Assembly: GCA_963766195.1 (NCBI GenBank) | Contig: CAVXYY010000018.1 | Span: forward strand, 1-64,000 | DNA length: 64,000 nucleotides | Source of the DNA: JAHEFT01 sp963766195 | GTDB taxonomy: Bacteria > Pseudomonadota > Gammaproteobacteria > Xanthomonadales > SZUA-36 | Reading direction: 5' to 3' | In this document: positions 9,336 to 18,499 of the stretch, in pieces | How the letters are laid out: every line of letters starts with the position of its first letter | Position numbering within the stretch: position 1 is the first letter of the stretch | The notes under the pieces: generated by a model | Told to the model about the DNA's origin: nothing | Database searches by the model: none | Seen by the model: only the letters and a program-made list of their open reading frames with translations | Program-made: the position numbers and the translations under genes

Positions 9336-9601
9336 AGTGTACTCCATCGCAATGAATGGTACTTTCAGAGGCCCACAAATGATTCAAGACAAGGCGCAGT
9401 ACGCAGTTAATGGTTGTTCCCTTAACAAGGGCTGCAACGCCGTATTGAGTCATTTGTGGGTCTCCCTTCGGGCGCGACGAGAAGCCGTCATCTGCGGTGT
9501 TGCGGCTCTTGGAAAGGGCGCGCCATTCCCTGCGAGACGCGCCTTGCAGCTAACGGCTTCTCGTCACGCTGAAAGTGCCATTCATTGCGATGGAGTACAC
9601 T
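9336..9601. mobile_element. MITE-like palindromic element in the pst operon
   Basis: A 266-base unit bounded by 33-base terminal inverted repeats (9336-9368 and 9569-9601) that differ at one base. Inside are two further hairpins: AGGCCCACAAATGA at 9369-9382 against TCATTTGTGGGTCT at 9450-9463, and GACGAGAAGCCGT at 9476-9488 against ACGGCTTCTCGTC at 9553-9565. The whole can fold as a stem carrying two arms. There is no transposase-like protein; the frame open across it is an accident of the repeats. It separates pstC from pstA, which are normally adjacent or overlapping. GGATG occurs on both sides and might be part of a target duplication, but this is uncertain. Confidence 0.7.
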
Positions 9602-9604
9602 TGG

Positions 9605-10474
9605 ATGTTTGAAGCAAGCAAACTGAATCAAAAGAACGACACCCGGCAAAAGCTGTTCCGCTTCGGCCTGGGCAGCATGACGGGCCTGCTGATCCTGCCG
9701 GTCGTCCTGATCCTCGGCACGCTGATTTACAAGGGTGCGCCGGTTATCTCGCTCGAGTTCCTGTTCACGGGCCCCACCAAGGGCATGACGGCCGGCGGGA
9801 TTTTCCCGGCCTTGCTCGGCACCATCCTGCTGGTCATGGTTGCCCTGATCGCCTCCGTGCCACTGGGCATCGCAGCGGCCATTTACCTCAGCGAATACGC
9901 GGCTGACAACTGGTTCACCCGCGCGATCAACCTGGCCATCATTAACCTGGCCGGTGTGCCGTCCATCGTGCATGCCCTGTTCGGCGTCGGCGCTTTCGTG
10001 ATCTTTTTCAAATTCGGCACCAGTATCCTGGCGGCCAGCCTGACCCTGGCGATCATGACCCTGCCGGTGGTCATCGTGGCAACCCGCGAATCACTGCAAG
10101 CCGTGCCGCTGGCTTTCCGCGAAGCCTGCTGGAACATGGGGGCGACCCGCTGGCAGACGATACGCCGGGTGGTGCTGCCCAATGCGATCACCGGAATCCT
10201 GACCGGTGTGATCCTCGAAGTATCCCGGACGGCCGGTGAGACAGCGCCCATCATGTTTACCGGCGCCGCGTTCTTCCTGCCGCTGCTGCCGCAGGGGGTC
10301 TTCGACCAGACCATGGCGCTCTCTCTGCACCTGTTCGTCGTTTCAACCCAGGTACCCGGCATGCCGGAGAACCTGCCGTTTGGTGTGGCCCTGGTGCTGA
10401 TTTCCATCGTGTTGCTGATGAACAGCCTGTCCATCGCCTTGCGCATGTACCTGCGGGGAAAGAAGAAGTGGTGA
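9605..10474 (+). CDS. pstA: Phosphate ABC transporter permease PstA
   Basis: Second permease of the phosphate transporter, 289 residues, about six membrane segments. The EAA loop is REACWNMGATRWQTIRRVVLP, followed by SRTAGETAPIMFTGA, typical of PstA. ATG 9605 lies only four bases after the palindromic element, so the element's right arm replaces the usual leader and no clear ribosome-binding site is visible. An upstream in-frame ATG at 9575 lies within the element and is less likely. The 3' end overlaps pstB by four bases (GTGA). Confidence 0.88.
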   Translation: MFEASKLNQKNDTRQKLFRFGLGSMTGLLILPVVLILGTLIYKGAPVISLEFLFTGPTKGMTAGGIFPALLGTILLVMVALIASVPLGIAAAIYLSEYAADNWFTRAINLAIINLAGVPSIVHALFGVGAFVIFFKFGTSILAASLTLAIMTLPVVIVATRESLQAVPLAFREACWNMGATRWQTIRRVVLPNAITGILTGVILEVSRTAGETAPIMFTGAAFFLPLLPQGVFDQTMALSLHLFVVSTQVPGMPENLPFGVALVLISIVLLMNSLSIALRMYLRGKKKW

Positions 10475-11268
10475 GTCCTGCCTCCACATCGCTGAACAGG
10501 GACACCGAGCAAAGTCCGGTCAAGCTCGGCGTGAAAGACCTGCACATCAGTTATAACCACGTGACGGCTATTGAGGACGTCAGCTTTGATGTCCATGAGC
10601 ACGAAATTTTCGGCATCATCGGTCCGGCCAATGCAGGCAAGACATCGTTTCTGAAAGCCGTTAACCGGATGGATATGTTCAACCCGGAAATGAAGGTGGA
10701 GGGAAAAATCACCTTCAACAACGTCGATGTCGGGAAAATTCGCAATGTTTACGGCCTGCGCAGCAGGATCGGGGTGGTGTTCCCTCTTCCCGTCGGGCTT
10801 CCCCTGTCGATCTACGACAACGTGGCTCTGTCGCCCCGCCTGCATGGTCAGAATAACAAGGCGGAGCTGGACGTCATCGTCGAACGCTGCCTGACCCGTG
10901 CTGCGCTTTGGGATGAAGTCAAGGACCGGTTGACTTCGCTGGGCAGCCTGTTGTCCGGCGGACAACAACAGCGCCTGACCATCGCGCGCGCGCTGTCGCA
11001 GAATCCGGAACTGTTGATGCTGGATGAATTCTCGATTGCAGTAGATCCGGTAACCACCATGCGTATCGAGGATGTGCTGAAGGAATTGCGCAGCGAAGTC
11101 ACCATCATCCTGGTCACCAACCTGGTACAGCAGGCCCGCCGCCTGGCTGACCGGACGGCTTTCTTCCTGGACGGCCGCTGCGTCGAAGTCGGTGTCACAG
11201 AGGATCTTTTCACCGGCGAAGTGAAGGACCCGCGAACCCGGGACTACGTCGAAGGGAGGTTCGGGTGA
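10471..11268 (+). CDS. pstB: PstB-like ATPase with degenerate Q- and H-loops
   Basis: ABC ATPase of 265 residues. Walker A is GPANAGKTS, the signature LLSGGQQQR is canonical, and Walker B with catalytic Glu is LLMLDEF. The Q-loop Gln is replaced by Pro (VVFPLP in place of VFQ), the H-loop His by Asn (VTNLVQQ in place of VTHN), and the D-loop reads IAVD. These are residues that position the attacking water and gamma-phosphate, so hydrolysis at its own Walker site is probably impaired. The GTG start overlaps the pstA stop. It probably pairs with the next gene product, whose defects are complementary. It could instead be a regulatory paralog. Confidence 0.82.
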   Translation: MSPASTSLNRDTEQSPVKLGVKDLHISYNHVTAIEDVSFDVHEHEIFGIIGPANAGKTSFLKAVNRMDMFNPEMKVEGKITFNNVDVGKIRNVYGLRSRIGVVFPLPVGLPLSIYDNVALSPRLHGQNNKAELDVIVERCLTRAALWDEVKDRLTSLGSLLSGGQQQRLTIARALSQNPELLMLDEFSIAVDPVTTMRIEDVLKELRSEVTIILVTNLVQQARRLADRTAFFLDGRCVEVGVTEDLFTGEVKDPRTRDYVEGRFG

Positions 11269-12059
11269 TGTCCAGCCAGGCACAACAGCAGGCTAAAGAC
11301 CTGGCCATCAACACCCGGAAACTGAACCTTTGGTACGGCACGTTCCAGGCCTTGTTCAACGTCGATCTCGCCATCAAGCAGGGCATCATCACTTCGATGA
11401 TCGGGCCGTCAGGCTGCGGCAAAAGCACTTTCCTGCGCAGCGTCAACCGCATCAATGAGCGGCTGGGTTACGTGCGCATCACCGGCACGATCGACGTGAT
11501 GGGTGAGAATATCTATGACCCGGACGTAGAGCTGATCCAGGTTCGCAAGCAGATCGGCATGGTCTTTCAGCGCCCCAACCCCCTGCCCATTTCCATCCGC
11601 GACAACGTGCTGTTCGGGCACCGGATTCACAGCGCCGACAGGAAAACTCCCAAGAGCGAAGAAGACGACATCCTCGAGGATGCGCTGAAAACGGTACTGC
11701 TGTGGGACAAGGTCAAGGACCGCCTGGAGAAGAAGGCCACCGGGCTTTCACTCGAAGAACAACAGAAACTCTGCATTGCGCGCCTGCTGCCGGTTAAACC
11801 CGGCATACTGCTGATGGATGAACCCTGTTCAGCCCTGGACCCCAAGGGCACCGAAGCGGTGGAGGAATTGATCTGGGATCTGCGGGGCCAATACACCATC
11901 CTGATTGTTACGCATAACATGGCTCAGGCCCGCCGGGCCAGCGAGGAATGCGTCTTCATGCTGATGGGCAAGGTTGTCGAACACACCGAAACCGGAGAAA
12001 TGTTCGTCACCCCCCGGCACCGCGAAACCGCTGACTATATCGAAGGCCGCTACGGCTAA
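11268..12059 (+). CDS. pstB: PstB-like ATPase with degenerate signature motif
   Basis: ABC ATPase of 263 residues. Walker A GPSGCGKST, Q-loop MVFQRPNP, Walker B LLMDEP and H-loop VTHNM are canonical. The ABC signature reads LSLEEQQK instead of LSGGQQQR. In an ABC dimer each ATP is sandwiched between one subunit's Walker A and the other's signature, so this subunit's Walker site would face the intact signature of the preceding PstB. The ATG overlaps the previous stop (TGATG), and GGGAGGT lies upstream. Translational coupling supports a heterodimer. Last gene of the pst operon. Confidence 0.85.
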   Translation: MSSQAQQQAKDLAINTRKLNLWYGTFQALFNVDLAIKQGIITSMIGPSGCGKSTFLRSVNRINERLGYVRITGTIDVMGENIYDPDVELIQVRKQIGMVFQRPNPLPISIRDNVLFGHRIHSADRKTPKSEEDDILEDALKTVLLWDKVKDRLEKKATGLSLEEQQKLCIARLLPVKPGILLMDEPCSALDPKGTEAVEELIWDLRGQYTILIVTHNMAQARRASEECVFMLMGKVVEHTETGEMFVTPRHRETADYIEGRYG

Positions 12060-12064
12060 CCGTA

Positions 12065-12144
12065 TGTGGGAGCGGGCCATGCCCGCGATTTTTATAATAA
12101 CCACCTGGAGCTCATGCAATCGCGACCATGGGTTGCTCCTACAA
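12065..12144. repeat. Inverted pair of REP-like repeats
   Basis: TGTGGGAGCGGGCCATGCCC begins a palindromic unit at 12065-12089 (stem GCGGGC/GCCCGC). A diverged copy lies in opposite orientation at 12118-12144 (reverse strand begins TTGTAGGAGCAACCCATGG). The pair fills the gap between the pst operon and the CDF gene. GTAGGAGCGGC...GCCGCGAT repeats of this kind are known as REPs in Pseudomonas and Xanthomonas relatives. A third copy lies at 60565-60606. Confidence 0.65.
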
Positions 12145-12210
12145 GTTACTCAAAGTGTGTTCCCGTTCTGGTAACATCAGTTTTTCGATTTTTACCAACC
12201 AGCGGGGACC

Positions 12211-13140
12211 ATGGCCGGATCATCGAAAATAGCGATTTACGGCGCCATTGCGGCCAACACGGCTATCGCAGTCAGCAAATTTGCTGCCGCTTTTTTCACC
12301 GGATCGGCCGCGATGCTGTCCGAGGGCATTCACTCCCTGGTAGACACCGGCAATGGCGTTTTGCTTCTTGTCGGAATCCGGTTGAGCAAGAAACCGCCTG
12401 ATTCGACCCACCCTTTCGGCCATGGCAACGAGATTTTTTTCTGGAGTTTTGTCGTAGCCATCCTGATTTTCGCCCTCGGAGGTGGAATCGCATTTTACGA
12501 GGGCGTGCAGCACGTTTTACAGCCCAGGCAACTGGAAAATGTCCAGTGGAACTACGTCGTGCTGATCCTGGCCATGATTTTTGAAGGCTCCGCATTGCGG
12601 GTCGCGCTCAAGCAGTTCGAGACAAGCCGCAAGAGCCGTTCTTTCATCCGCGCCCTTAAAGACAGCAAGGATTCCACAACCATCGCGGTGGTGGTCGAAG
12701 ACAGTGCGGCGCTGGTAGGCCTGACCATTGCATTGCTTTCCGTTTTCCTGGGCCAGATCACAGGCTGGGCCTATTTTGACGGGATTGGATCGATACTGAT
12801 TGGCGTGTTGCTGGTCAGCGTTGCGTTTTTCTTCGCCGTCGAATGCAAAGCCCTGCTGATCGGTGAAGGCCTTGGGGTTGCCAATATCGAGAAAATCCGG
12901 ACGATCCTGGAAGAGGATCCAAGGGTTTTTACCCACCGAAGGCCATTGAGCCTGTATTTTGGCCCGAACGAAGTGCTGGTAAACCTGGATGTGCATTTCA
13001 TTGATGGTTTAAGCTCTGACGAAATTGAAGAAACCATTGACCGCATTGAAGCGCAGATCAAAACGGCCGTGCCCAAGGTGAACCGCATCTATATCGAAGC
13101 CGAAACCATCAGCCGAAAGAAACCAGGCGCCAGGCAATGA
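12211..13140 (+). CDS. Cation diffusion facilitator family transporter
   Basis: Inner-membrane metal/proton antiporter of 309 residues, with the cation-efflux domain in about 1-210 and a cytosolic ferredoxin-like domain after it. The first metal site is in LSEGIHSLVDTGN (HxxxD) and the second in VVVEDSAALVGL, where Glu and Asp replace the more usual His/Asp pair. This resembles the SLC30A9-like branch, whose substrate is probably zinc, cobalt or manganese. The 3' end overlaps the mscS start by four bases (ATGA), so the two are translationally coupled. Confidence 0.8.
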   Translation: MAGSSKIAIYGAIAANTAIAVSKFAAAFFTGSAAMLSEGIHSLVDTGNGVLLLVGIRLSKKPPDSTHPFGHGNEIFFWSFVVAILIFALGGGIAFYEGVQHVLQPRQLENVQWNYVVLILAMIFEGSALRVALKQFETSRKSRSFIRALKDSKDSTTIAVVVEDSAALVGLTIALLSVFLGQITGWAYFDGIGSILIGVLLVSVAFFFAVECKALLIGEGLGVANIEKIRTILEEDPRVFTHRRPLSLYFGPNEVLVNLDVHFIDGLSSDEIEETIDRIEAQIKTAVPKVNRIYIEAETISRKKPGARQ

Positions 13141-14356
13141 GCAGATTCAACCTCTATTTCCTCCCTGGTGACGGGGGCAGCCCAACAACCGGCGGCGGCC
13201 CGCCTGCCGATAGCCCTGAAAACGTTACGTCTTCGCTGGCCGACTTGATCGTGGGTTTCGATATCTCGCCTTACCTGAACGAACCCTTGAGGGAAGCCTG
13301 GACTTTCTGCAAGCTTATCCCCTGGTGCTGGCCATCGTGCTGGTAGCCCTCGGATACGGTTTGGGTTGGGTTCTGAAATCCCTGATCCACAACCTGCTGG
13401 ACCGGTTCCGGAAGAGCAACAGGTCAGAGATGGATTACCAGATTGCGCATTTCCTGACCGCTCCCGTATTGCAAACCACGGTTACTTTTTCCCTGGTCCT
13501 GGCGCTGGCAACCCTGGATTTTCCCGGTGCGCTCGAAACCCTGCTGATCAAGATCTGCATCACGGCCTTGTTGTTGTTCTGGGGCCGTGCGTGGTTCCGC
13601 GCAACCAAGGTGATTCTGCAGGCGCTGGAGGCTGATCGTGACCGTTTTCATCTTTTTCAGCCACGAACGATTCCACTCTACGAGATGGGCATCAAGCTGC
13701 TGTTGCTTGGTTTGTTCATTTACCTTTTTTTCCTGGTCTGGGGTATCGACGCAACCGCCTGGGTTGCTTCGGCCGGCATCATCGGCATCGCGATCGGTTT
13801 CGCTTCCCGGGACACGCTGGCCAACCTGATTTCAGGTGTCTCGATCGTTGCAGACGCCCCTTACAAAATCGGCGATTACATCGTGCTTGATACCGGTGAA
13901 AGAGGCGTTGTATCCAACCTGGGCATCCGCTCAACCCGCCTGATTACGCGCGACGACGTCGAGGTTTCGATTCCTAATGCGGTGATCGGGGCAGCCAAGA
14001 TTGTCAACGAAAGTGGAGGTCCGTATGTCCGCCACCGGATCCGCATTCCGATCGGCATCTCCTACAATGCCGATATCGACAAAGTATTCGAGACGCTGAA
14101 GGGTATTGCCGCAGATAATGAAATGGTGGTTGAGGAGCCGTCAGCCCGCGTTCGAATCCGGGGTTTCGGAGACAGCGCCATCAACCTCGAGTTGCTGTGC
14201 TGGATCAAGCGGCCTGCGGATCGCGGCCTGGTCGTGCATGAGCTCAATTACCAGCTGATCAAACGCTTCCGGGAAGAACAGATCGAAATACCGTTCCCGC
14301 AAAGAGACTTGCACGTCCGGGACCTGCCTTCCGGGCACCAAACCACCGGGACCTGA
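13137..14356 (+). CDS. MscS-family mechanosensitive channel, one frameshift
   Basis: Inner-membrane channel that opens on osmotic downshock. The first about 60 residues lie in one frame, and a missing base near 13318 shifts to the frame that holds the rest (406 codons in all). Several membrane segments precede the pore helix (AWVASAGIIGIAIGFASRDT, then LANLISGV), followed by the beta domain (PYKIGDYIVLDTGERGVVSN) and a C-terminal alpha/beta domain. It is longer than E. coli MscS because of extra N-terminal helices. The ATG overlaps the CDF stop, and glnE starts four bases after its end. Confidence 0.83.
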
Positions 14357-14360
14357 CAAA

Positions 14361-17111
14361 ATGCTACAAACCAACCGGAAATCCGGCTGGAACATCCTGC
14401 CACCCGTCACGATACCGGCAGAGGCCCGGTTCGGTCACGTGCGTTACTGCAGCGATTTCGCCACCGGCTTGCTGGACCGCTATCCTGCCTGGGCTGACGG
14501 CCTTGACGACCCGTGTCCGCCGGATGTTATCCGGCTGGCGGCAAGTATCCGGGAGCACGGTCTCGAACCTGGTTTGCGGATTTTCCGCAACCGGGAAATG
14601 CTGCGGATCGTCTGGCGCGATCTCTGCGGGCTGGCCCCCCTGGGGGAAACGTTCGCCAGCCTGACCTCGCTGGCCGAGATATGCCTGACCTCAACGATGG
14701 AAGAATACCATCGGCGCCTGGTAGAAAAGCACGGAACACCCAGGGGCGCCGATGGCAGCCCCCAACGAATGTTCGTGATCGGACTGGGTAAGTTCGGTGG
14801 TGGCGAGCTTAATCTTTCTTCAGATATCGACGTGATTTTCTGCTATCCGCAGTCCGGAACCTGCGACGGCCGCCGGGGCCTGGATAATGACCAGTTTTTT
14901 TCCCGGTTGGCCCGGTCGGTCATTTCCGGCCTCTCTGAATTCACCGCAGATGGGTTCTGTTTCCGGGTGGATACACGGCTGCGGCCCTTCGGTGACTCAG
15001 GCCCCCTGACATCAAGTCTGGCTGCCCTTGAACAGTACTATCAGCGCGAGGGACGTGACTGGGAGCGCTATGCCCTGATCAAGGCCCGGCCGGTCGCGGG
15101 TGACCTGGCGACAGGCGCCCGGTTCATTGAAAGCGTGCGGCCGTTTGTTTACCGGCGGTATATCGACTACAGCTCGGTCGAAGCGCTGCAGGAAATGCAC
15201 GCCAACGTGAAGGAGGACGCTAGGCGCAAAGACCGGCTCGACGACATCAAGCGCGGGCCGGGCGGCATCCGTGAAATCGAATTCCTGGCCCAGTGCTTCC
15301 AATTGCTGCGCGGAGGACGGGAAATCAGCCTGCAAACGCCTTCGCTGGACGGGGCGTTACGGGAAATCGGCAAGCTTGAGCTTCTGGACGCCAACGTGAT
15401 CACCGAGATCCGTCACGACTACACGTTTTTGCGCCTGCTGGAGAACCGGATCCAGGCTTTGCGCGACCAGCAAACCCACCGCGTACCAGGAGGTGAAGAC
15501 CGTGAACGCATTGCCCGGGCGATGTATGAAAAAGACCCTACCGCCCTGGAAAAAAGCCTGTCGAGAACCCGCAGCAGGGTGAGTGAACGTTTTGCCGGGA
15601 TTTTCCCTTCACAGCCCAGCGCTCCCGCCGACCAGAAATGGGCGGAACTTTGGCGTCGTCACCAGGTGAACCGCCAGGAAATCGAAGACCCGGAAAACGC
15701 GCCATCGCATGATTTGCTGGACCTGTTTGTGCAGCGCCTGGGGCGCGTCGCATTGAGTCATCGTGCACACGACCGCCTGGATCGATTCATGCCAGGACTG
15801 CTGGAACGCCTTGATCAGCAATCACTGGGGCCGGAAGCGATCAACCGGGTTTTCGACCTGGTGCTTTCCGTTTGTCGTCGCAGCGCCTACCTGGTGCTTC
15901 TCGAACAGAACCCGAAAGCACTTGACCGGATGCTGGAACTGTTCGATCGCAGTGAGTGGATCGCGACACGGGTCATTCGTTTTCCCGCCTTGCTTGATGA
16001 GTTGATCGACCCGGCCCTGGGAAAACAGATCCCGGACCGGGGGACCCTTACCCGAAGTGTGGAGAGGATCCTGGGGGCGGCCCAGGGCGTCGAGACCCTC
16101 CTGGAGAGCCTGAATTATCTGAAGCTGGCGACCGAACTGCGTATCGCGGTGAGTCAATTGAAAGGCAATCTTGATGCTGCCGCGGCGCAGGAAAAACTTT
16201 CCAACCTGGCCGCGGCCCTTCTCGGTGGGGTATTGGCTCTTGCCCGGCGCGAACTGGAAGCAAGACACGGAACATTTACCGGCAACAGCCGGTCAGCCGA
16301 CGATCCGGGCGACCTGGCGATCATCGGCTATGGTTCACTCGGGGCGGGTGAACTGAGCTACGATTCCGACCTGGATATCGTTTTCCTGTTCGATTCCGGC
16401 GGGGAAATGTCTGACGGCGCGCGGCCGCTGACCCCGGAGCGCTATTTTGCCCGTCTCGCGCAGCGTGTGCTGAGCTTCCTGACCGTAATGACCCCTGCCG
16501 GACGGCTGTATGAAGTGGACACCCGGCTGCGTCCCAATGGCCGCGCGGGTTCCCTGGTCAGCAGCATATCCGCCTTCCGGGAATACCAGCTGAACGAAGC
16601 CTGGACCTGGGAGTTGCAGGCCTTGACCCGTTCCCGGTTTATTGCCGGAAGCCGCGCCCTCGCCGCCGGTTTCAACCGGGTGCGCCAGGAGGTGCTCTGC
16701 CGGGCACGCACAGAAACAGCGCTTGCTGCGGAGCTGTTGGACATGCGCGCAAAAATGCGCCGGGAACACAGCGGCGGGAACCCCCCGGACTCCCGGCCGG
16801 CACCCAAGCACCAGCCAGGCGGTTTGATCGACATTGAGTTCATTGCCCAACTGGGCGTCCTGGGTTCAGCGCGCCAGTTTCCCCGGGTGATACAGGTTAC
16901 CGGCACCCTTGCGCAGTTGAACGAGTTGATGTCCATCGGCTGGCTGAGCCGCGAGCAGGCAGACATACTCAGCGCATCGGTCAGGCGCCTGAACCAGCAT
17001 CGAATGATGAGCTCATTGGCATCGGGAGAATCCGCCATCCCGGAAGATACTGAGGGCGCGGCTGAAATTTTTGCGTGTAAAATGGGAGAATCTTCGCCGG
17101 CTCTGCCGTAA
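14361..17111 (+). CDS. glnE: Bifunctional glutamine synthetase adenylyltransferase/deadenylylase
   Basis: Controls glutamine synthetase by adding and removing AMP in response to PII. 916 residues, close to the family's usual 940. Each half has a nucleotidyltransferase motif: GLGKFGGGELNLSSDIDVIF near residue 145 (deadenylylase half) and GYGSLGAGELSYDSDLDIVF near residue 655 (adenylyltransferase half). In the second motif the usual GKLGG is GSLGA, so a conserved Lys is Ser. Helical PII-responsive linkers lie between and after. No frameshift over 2.7 kb. It starts four bases after mscS. Confidence 0.9.
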   Translation: MLQTNRKSGWNILPPVTIPAEARFGHVRYCSDFATGLLDRYPAWADGLDDPCPPDVIRLAASIREHGLEPGLRIFRNREMLRIVWRDLCGLAPLGETFASLTSLAEICLTSTMEEYHRRLVEKHGTPRGADGSPQRMFVIGLGKFGGGELNLSSDIDVIFCYPQSGTCDGRRGLDNDQFFSRLARSVISGLSEFTADGFCFRVDTRLRPFGDSGPLTSSLAALEQYYQREGRDWERYALIKARPVAGDLATGARFIESVRPFVYRRYIDYSSVEALQEMHANVKEDARRKDRLDDIKRGPGGIREIEFLAQCFQLLRGGREISLQTPSLDGALREIGKLELLDANVITEIRHDYTFLRLLENRIQALRDQQTHRVPGGEDRERIARAMYEKDPTALEKSLSRTRSRVSERFAGIFPSQPSAPADQKWAELWRRHQVNRQEIEDPENAPSHDLLDLFVQRLGRVALSHRAHDRLDRFMPGLLERLDQQSLGPEAINRVFDLVLSVCRRSAYLVLLEQNPKALDRMLELFDRSEWIATRVIRFPALLDELIDPALGKQIPDRGTLTRSVERILGAAQGVETLLESLNYLKLATELRIAVSQLKGNLDAAAAQEKLSNLAAALLGGVLALARRELEARHGTFTGNSRSADDPGDLAIIGYGSLGAGELSYDSDLDIVFLFDSGGEMSDGARPLTPERYFARLAQRVLSFLTVMTPAGRLYEVDTRLRPNGRAGSLVSSISAFREYQLNEAWTWELQALTRSRFIAGSRALAAGFNRVRQEVLCRARTETALAAELLDMRAKMRREHSGGNPPDSRPAPKHQPGGLIDIEFIAQLGVLGSARQFPRVIQVTGTLAQLNELMSIGWLSREQADILSASVRRLNQHRMMSSLASGESAIPEDTEGAAEIFACKMGESSPALP

Positions 17112-17161
17112 ACTACGCGCATGTTTTCATCGCATCAGAAAGTAACCGGGGAGAACTCATC

Positions 17162-17371
17162 GTGACCCATCCCACCGACGCCACCAACTCCAGTTTGGAA
17201 AGCGCCAACACCCGGCAGGAATATACCGTCAGCCGGGCGGACCTGCCCCTTTCCTGTCCGACGCCGGAACAGAAACTCTGGAATTCTCACCCCAGGGTGT
17301 ACTTGCCCATTCAAGAGACCGGCACCGCTGTTTGTCCCTATTGCAGCGCACGATATCGCCTGGTTGACTAA
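17162..17371 (+). CDS. CHCC zinc-finger protein
   Basis: Small protein of 69 residues in the zf-CHCC family, related to the zinc-binding tail of complex I subunit NDUFS6. The motif is LPLSCPTPEQKLWNSHPRVY, then CPYCSARY, giving the C/H/C/C ligands. The GTG start at 17162 follows GGGGAG. It lies just upstream of the LPS glycosyltransferase, a position it often shares in proteobacteria. Function unknown. Confidence 0.82.
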   Translation: MTHPTDATNSSLESANTRQEYTVSRADLPLSCPTPEQKLWNSHPRVYLPIQETGTAVCPYCSARYRLVD

Positions 17372-17386
17372 AGCAGACCTGGTGTA

Positions 17387-18499
17387 GTGCACATCGTCCA
17401 GGCACTGGTTTCGCTCAACCTGGGTGGATCGGAACTGGTTGCGACGGAACTGGCCGAGTTTGCGGTATCACAGGGGCACCGTGTTACGGTGATAGCGGCG
17501 GACGGACCATTGGGTGAGCGCATCCGTACCAGCGGTGCGCAACACCTTGACTGGCCGATCGGCAAGAAACGCCTGGGCACCCTGGCTTACATTTCACGCC
17601 TGCGCCACTGGTTGACCCGGGAGCACGCCGATGTGCTGCACGTCCATTCACGCCTGCCGGCCTGGATATGCGACCTCGCCCTCCGGGGCCTTCCACCGGC
17701 GCTTCGACCGGTATACATCACCAGCATGCACGGACACTACTCCGTGAGTCGCTACAGTGCCGTCATGGCTGGCGGTGATCGCGTGATTGCCGTTTCGGAT
17801 CACATTCGTGACTACACGCTTCACAACTATCCGTCTGTTGATCCCGCGCGGGTAATTACGGTGCACGGGGGGGTCAGCCACCGGGCTTTTCCGCATGGAT
17901 ACCGGCCGCCGGCCGCTTGGCGTGACCGGGCTTTACGGGAGTTTCCAGAACTGTCAGGCCGGAGGCTCCTGTGCCTTCCGGGACGTTTGTCACGATACAA
18001 GGGGCATACGGATTTCATCGAGCTGGTGGCGGGGCTCGGTCCCGACGTGCCGGATATTCATGGTGTTGTTGTCGGAACTGCAAAACCCGGCTCCCGCTAC
18101 CGGGATGAGCTGGAAGGGCTTGCTGAACGTTATGGGATCCTCGACCGGATCACGTTCACCGGTGCGCGCCAGGACATCCGGGAATGGATGGCTTCCTCTG
18201 ATATCGTATTCAGCCTGTGCAGTGATCCGCCGGAAGCTTTCGGGCGCACGGTACCCGAGGCTTTGCACCTGGGCGTGCCGGTTATTGGCTGGGATCATGG
18301 CGGCGTTGCCGAGACCCTGGCGGCATTGTTCCCACAGGGCGCAGTTGCGCCGGGTGATCGATCCGAACTTCTTTCGCGTAGCCGGGCTTTCCTGGCGCAC
18401 AGACCAACCGTACCGGAAAACCCGGCGTTCGGGCTGCGGGAATCCATGGAGAAGACGATGGCTGTTTATCTTTCCGCCAGGCTGGAGAGAGACCAATGA
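17387..18499 (+). CDS. GT4-family glycosyltransferase
   Basis: GT-B fold glycosyltransferase of 370 residues, probably adding a sugar in LPS core or O-antigen assembly at the inner face of the membrane. The N-terminal acceptor domain has NLGGSELVATELAEFA, the C-terminal domain has CLPGRLSRYKGHTDFIELVA, and the EX7E motif lies in PPEAFGRTVPEALHLGVPVI. The start is GTG at 17387, and the 3' end overlaps the O-antigen ligase gene by four bases (ATGA). Confidence 0.83.
   Translation: MHIVQALVSLNLGGSELVATELAEFAVSQGHRVTVIAADGPLGERIRTSGAQHLDWPIGKKRLGTLAYISRLRHWLTREHADVLHVHSRLPAWICDLALRGLPPALRPVYITSMHGHYSVSRYSAVMAGGDRVIAVSDHIRDYTLHNYPSVDPARVITVHGGVSHRAFPHGYRPPAAWRDRALREFPELSGRRLLCLPGRLSRYKGHTDFIELVAGLGPDVPDIHGVVVGTAKPGSRYRDELEGLAERYGILDRITFTGARQDIREWMASSDIVFSLCSDPPEAFGRTVPEALHLGVPVIGWDHGGVAETLAALFPQGAVAPGDRSELLSRSRAFLAHRPTVPENPAFGLRESMEKTMAVYLSARLERDQ

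Noticed and set aside
9337..9612. 91-codon open frame between pstC and pstA
   Set aside because: It is made of the inverted repeats of the palindromic element and has no protein-like domain; the reading frame is incidental.
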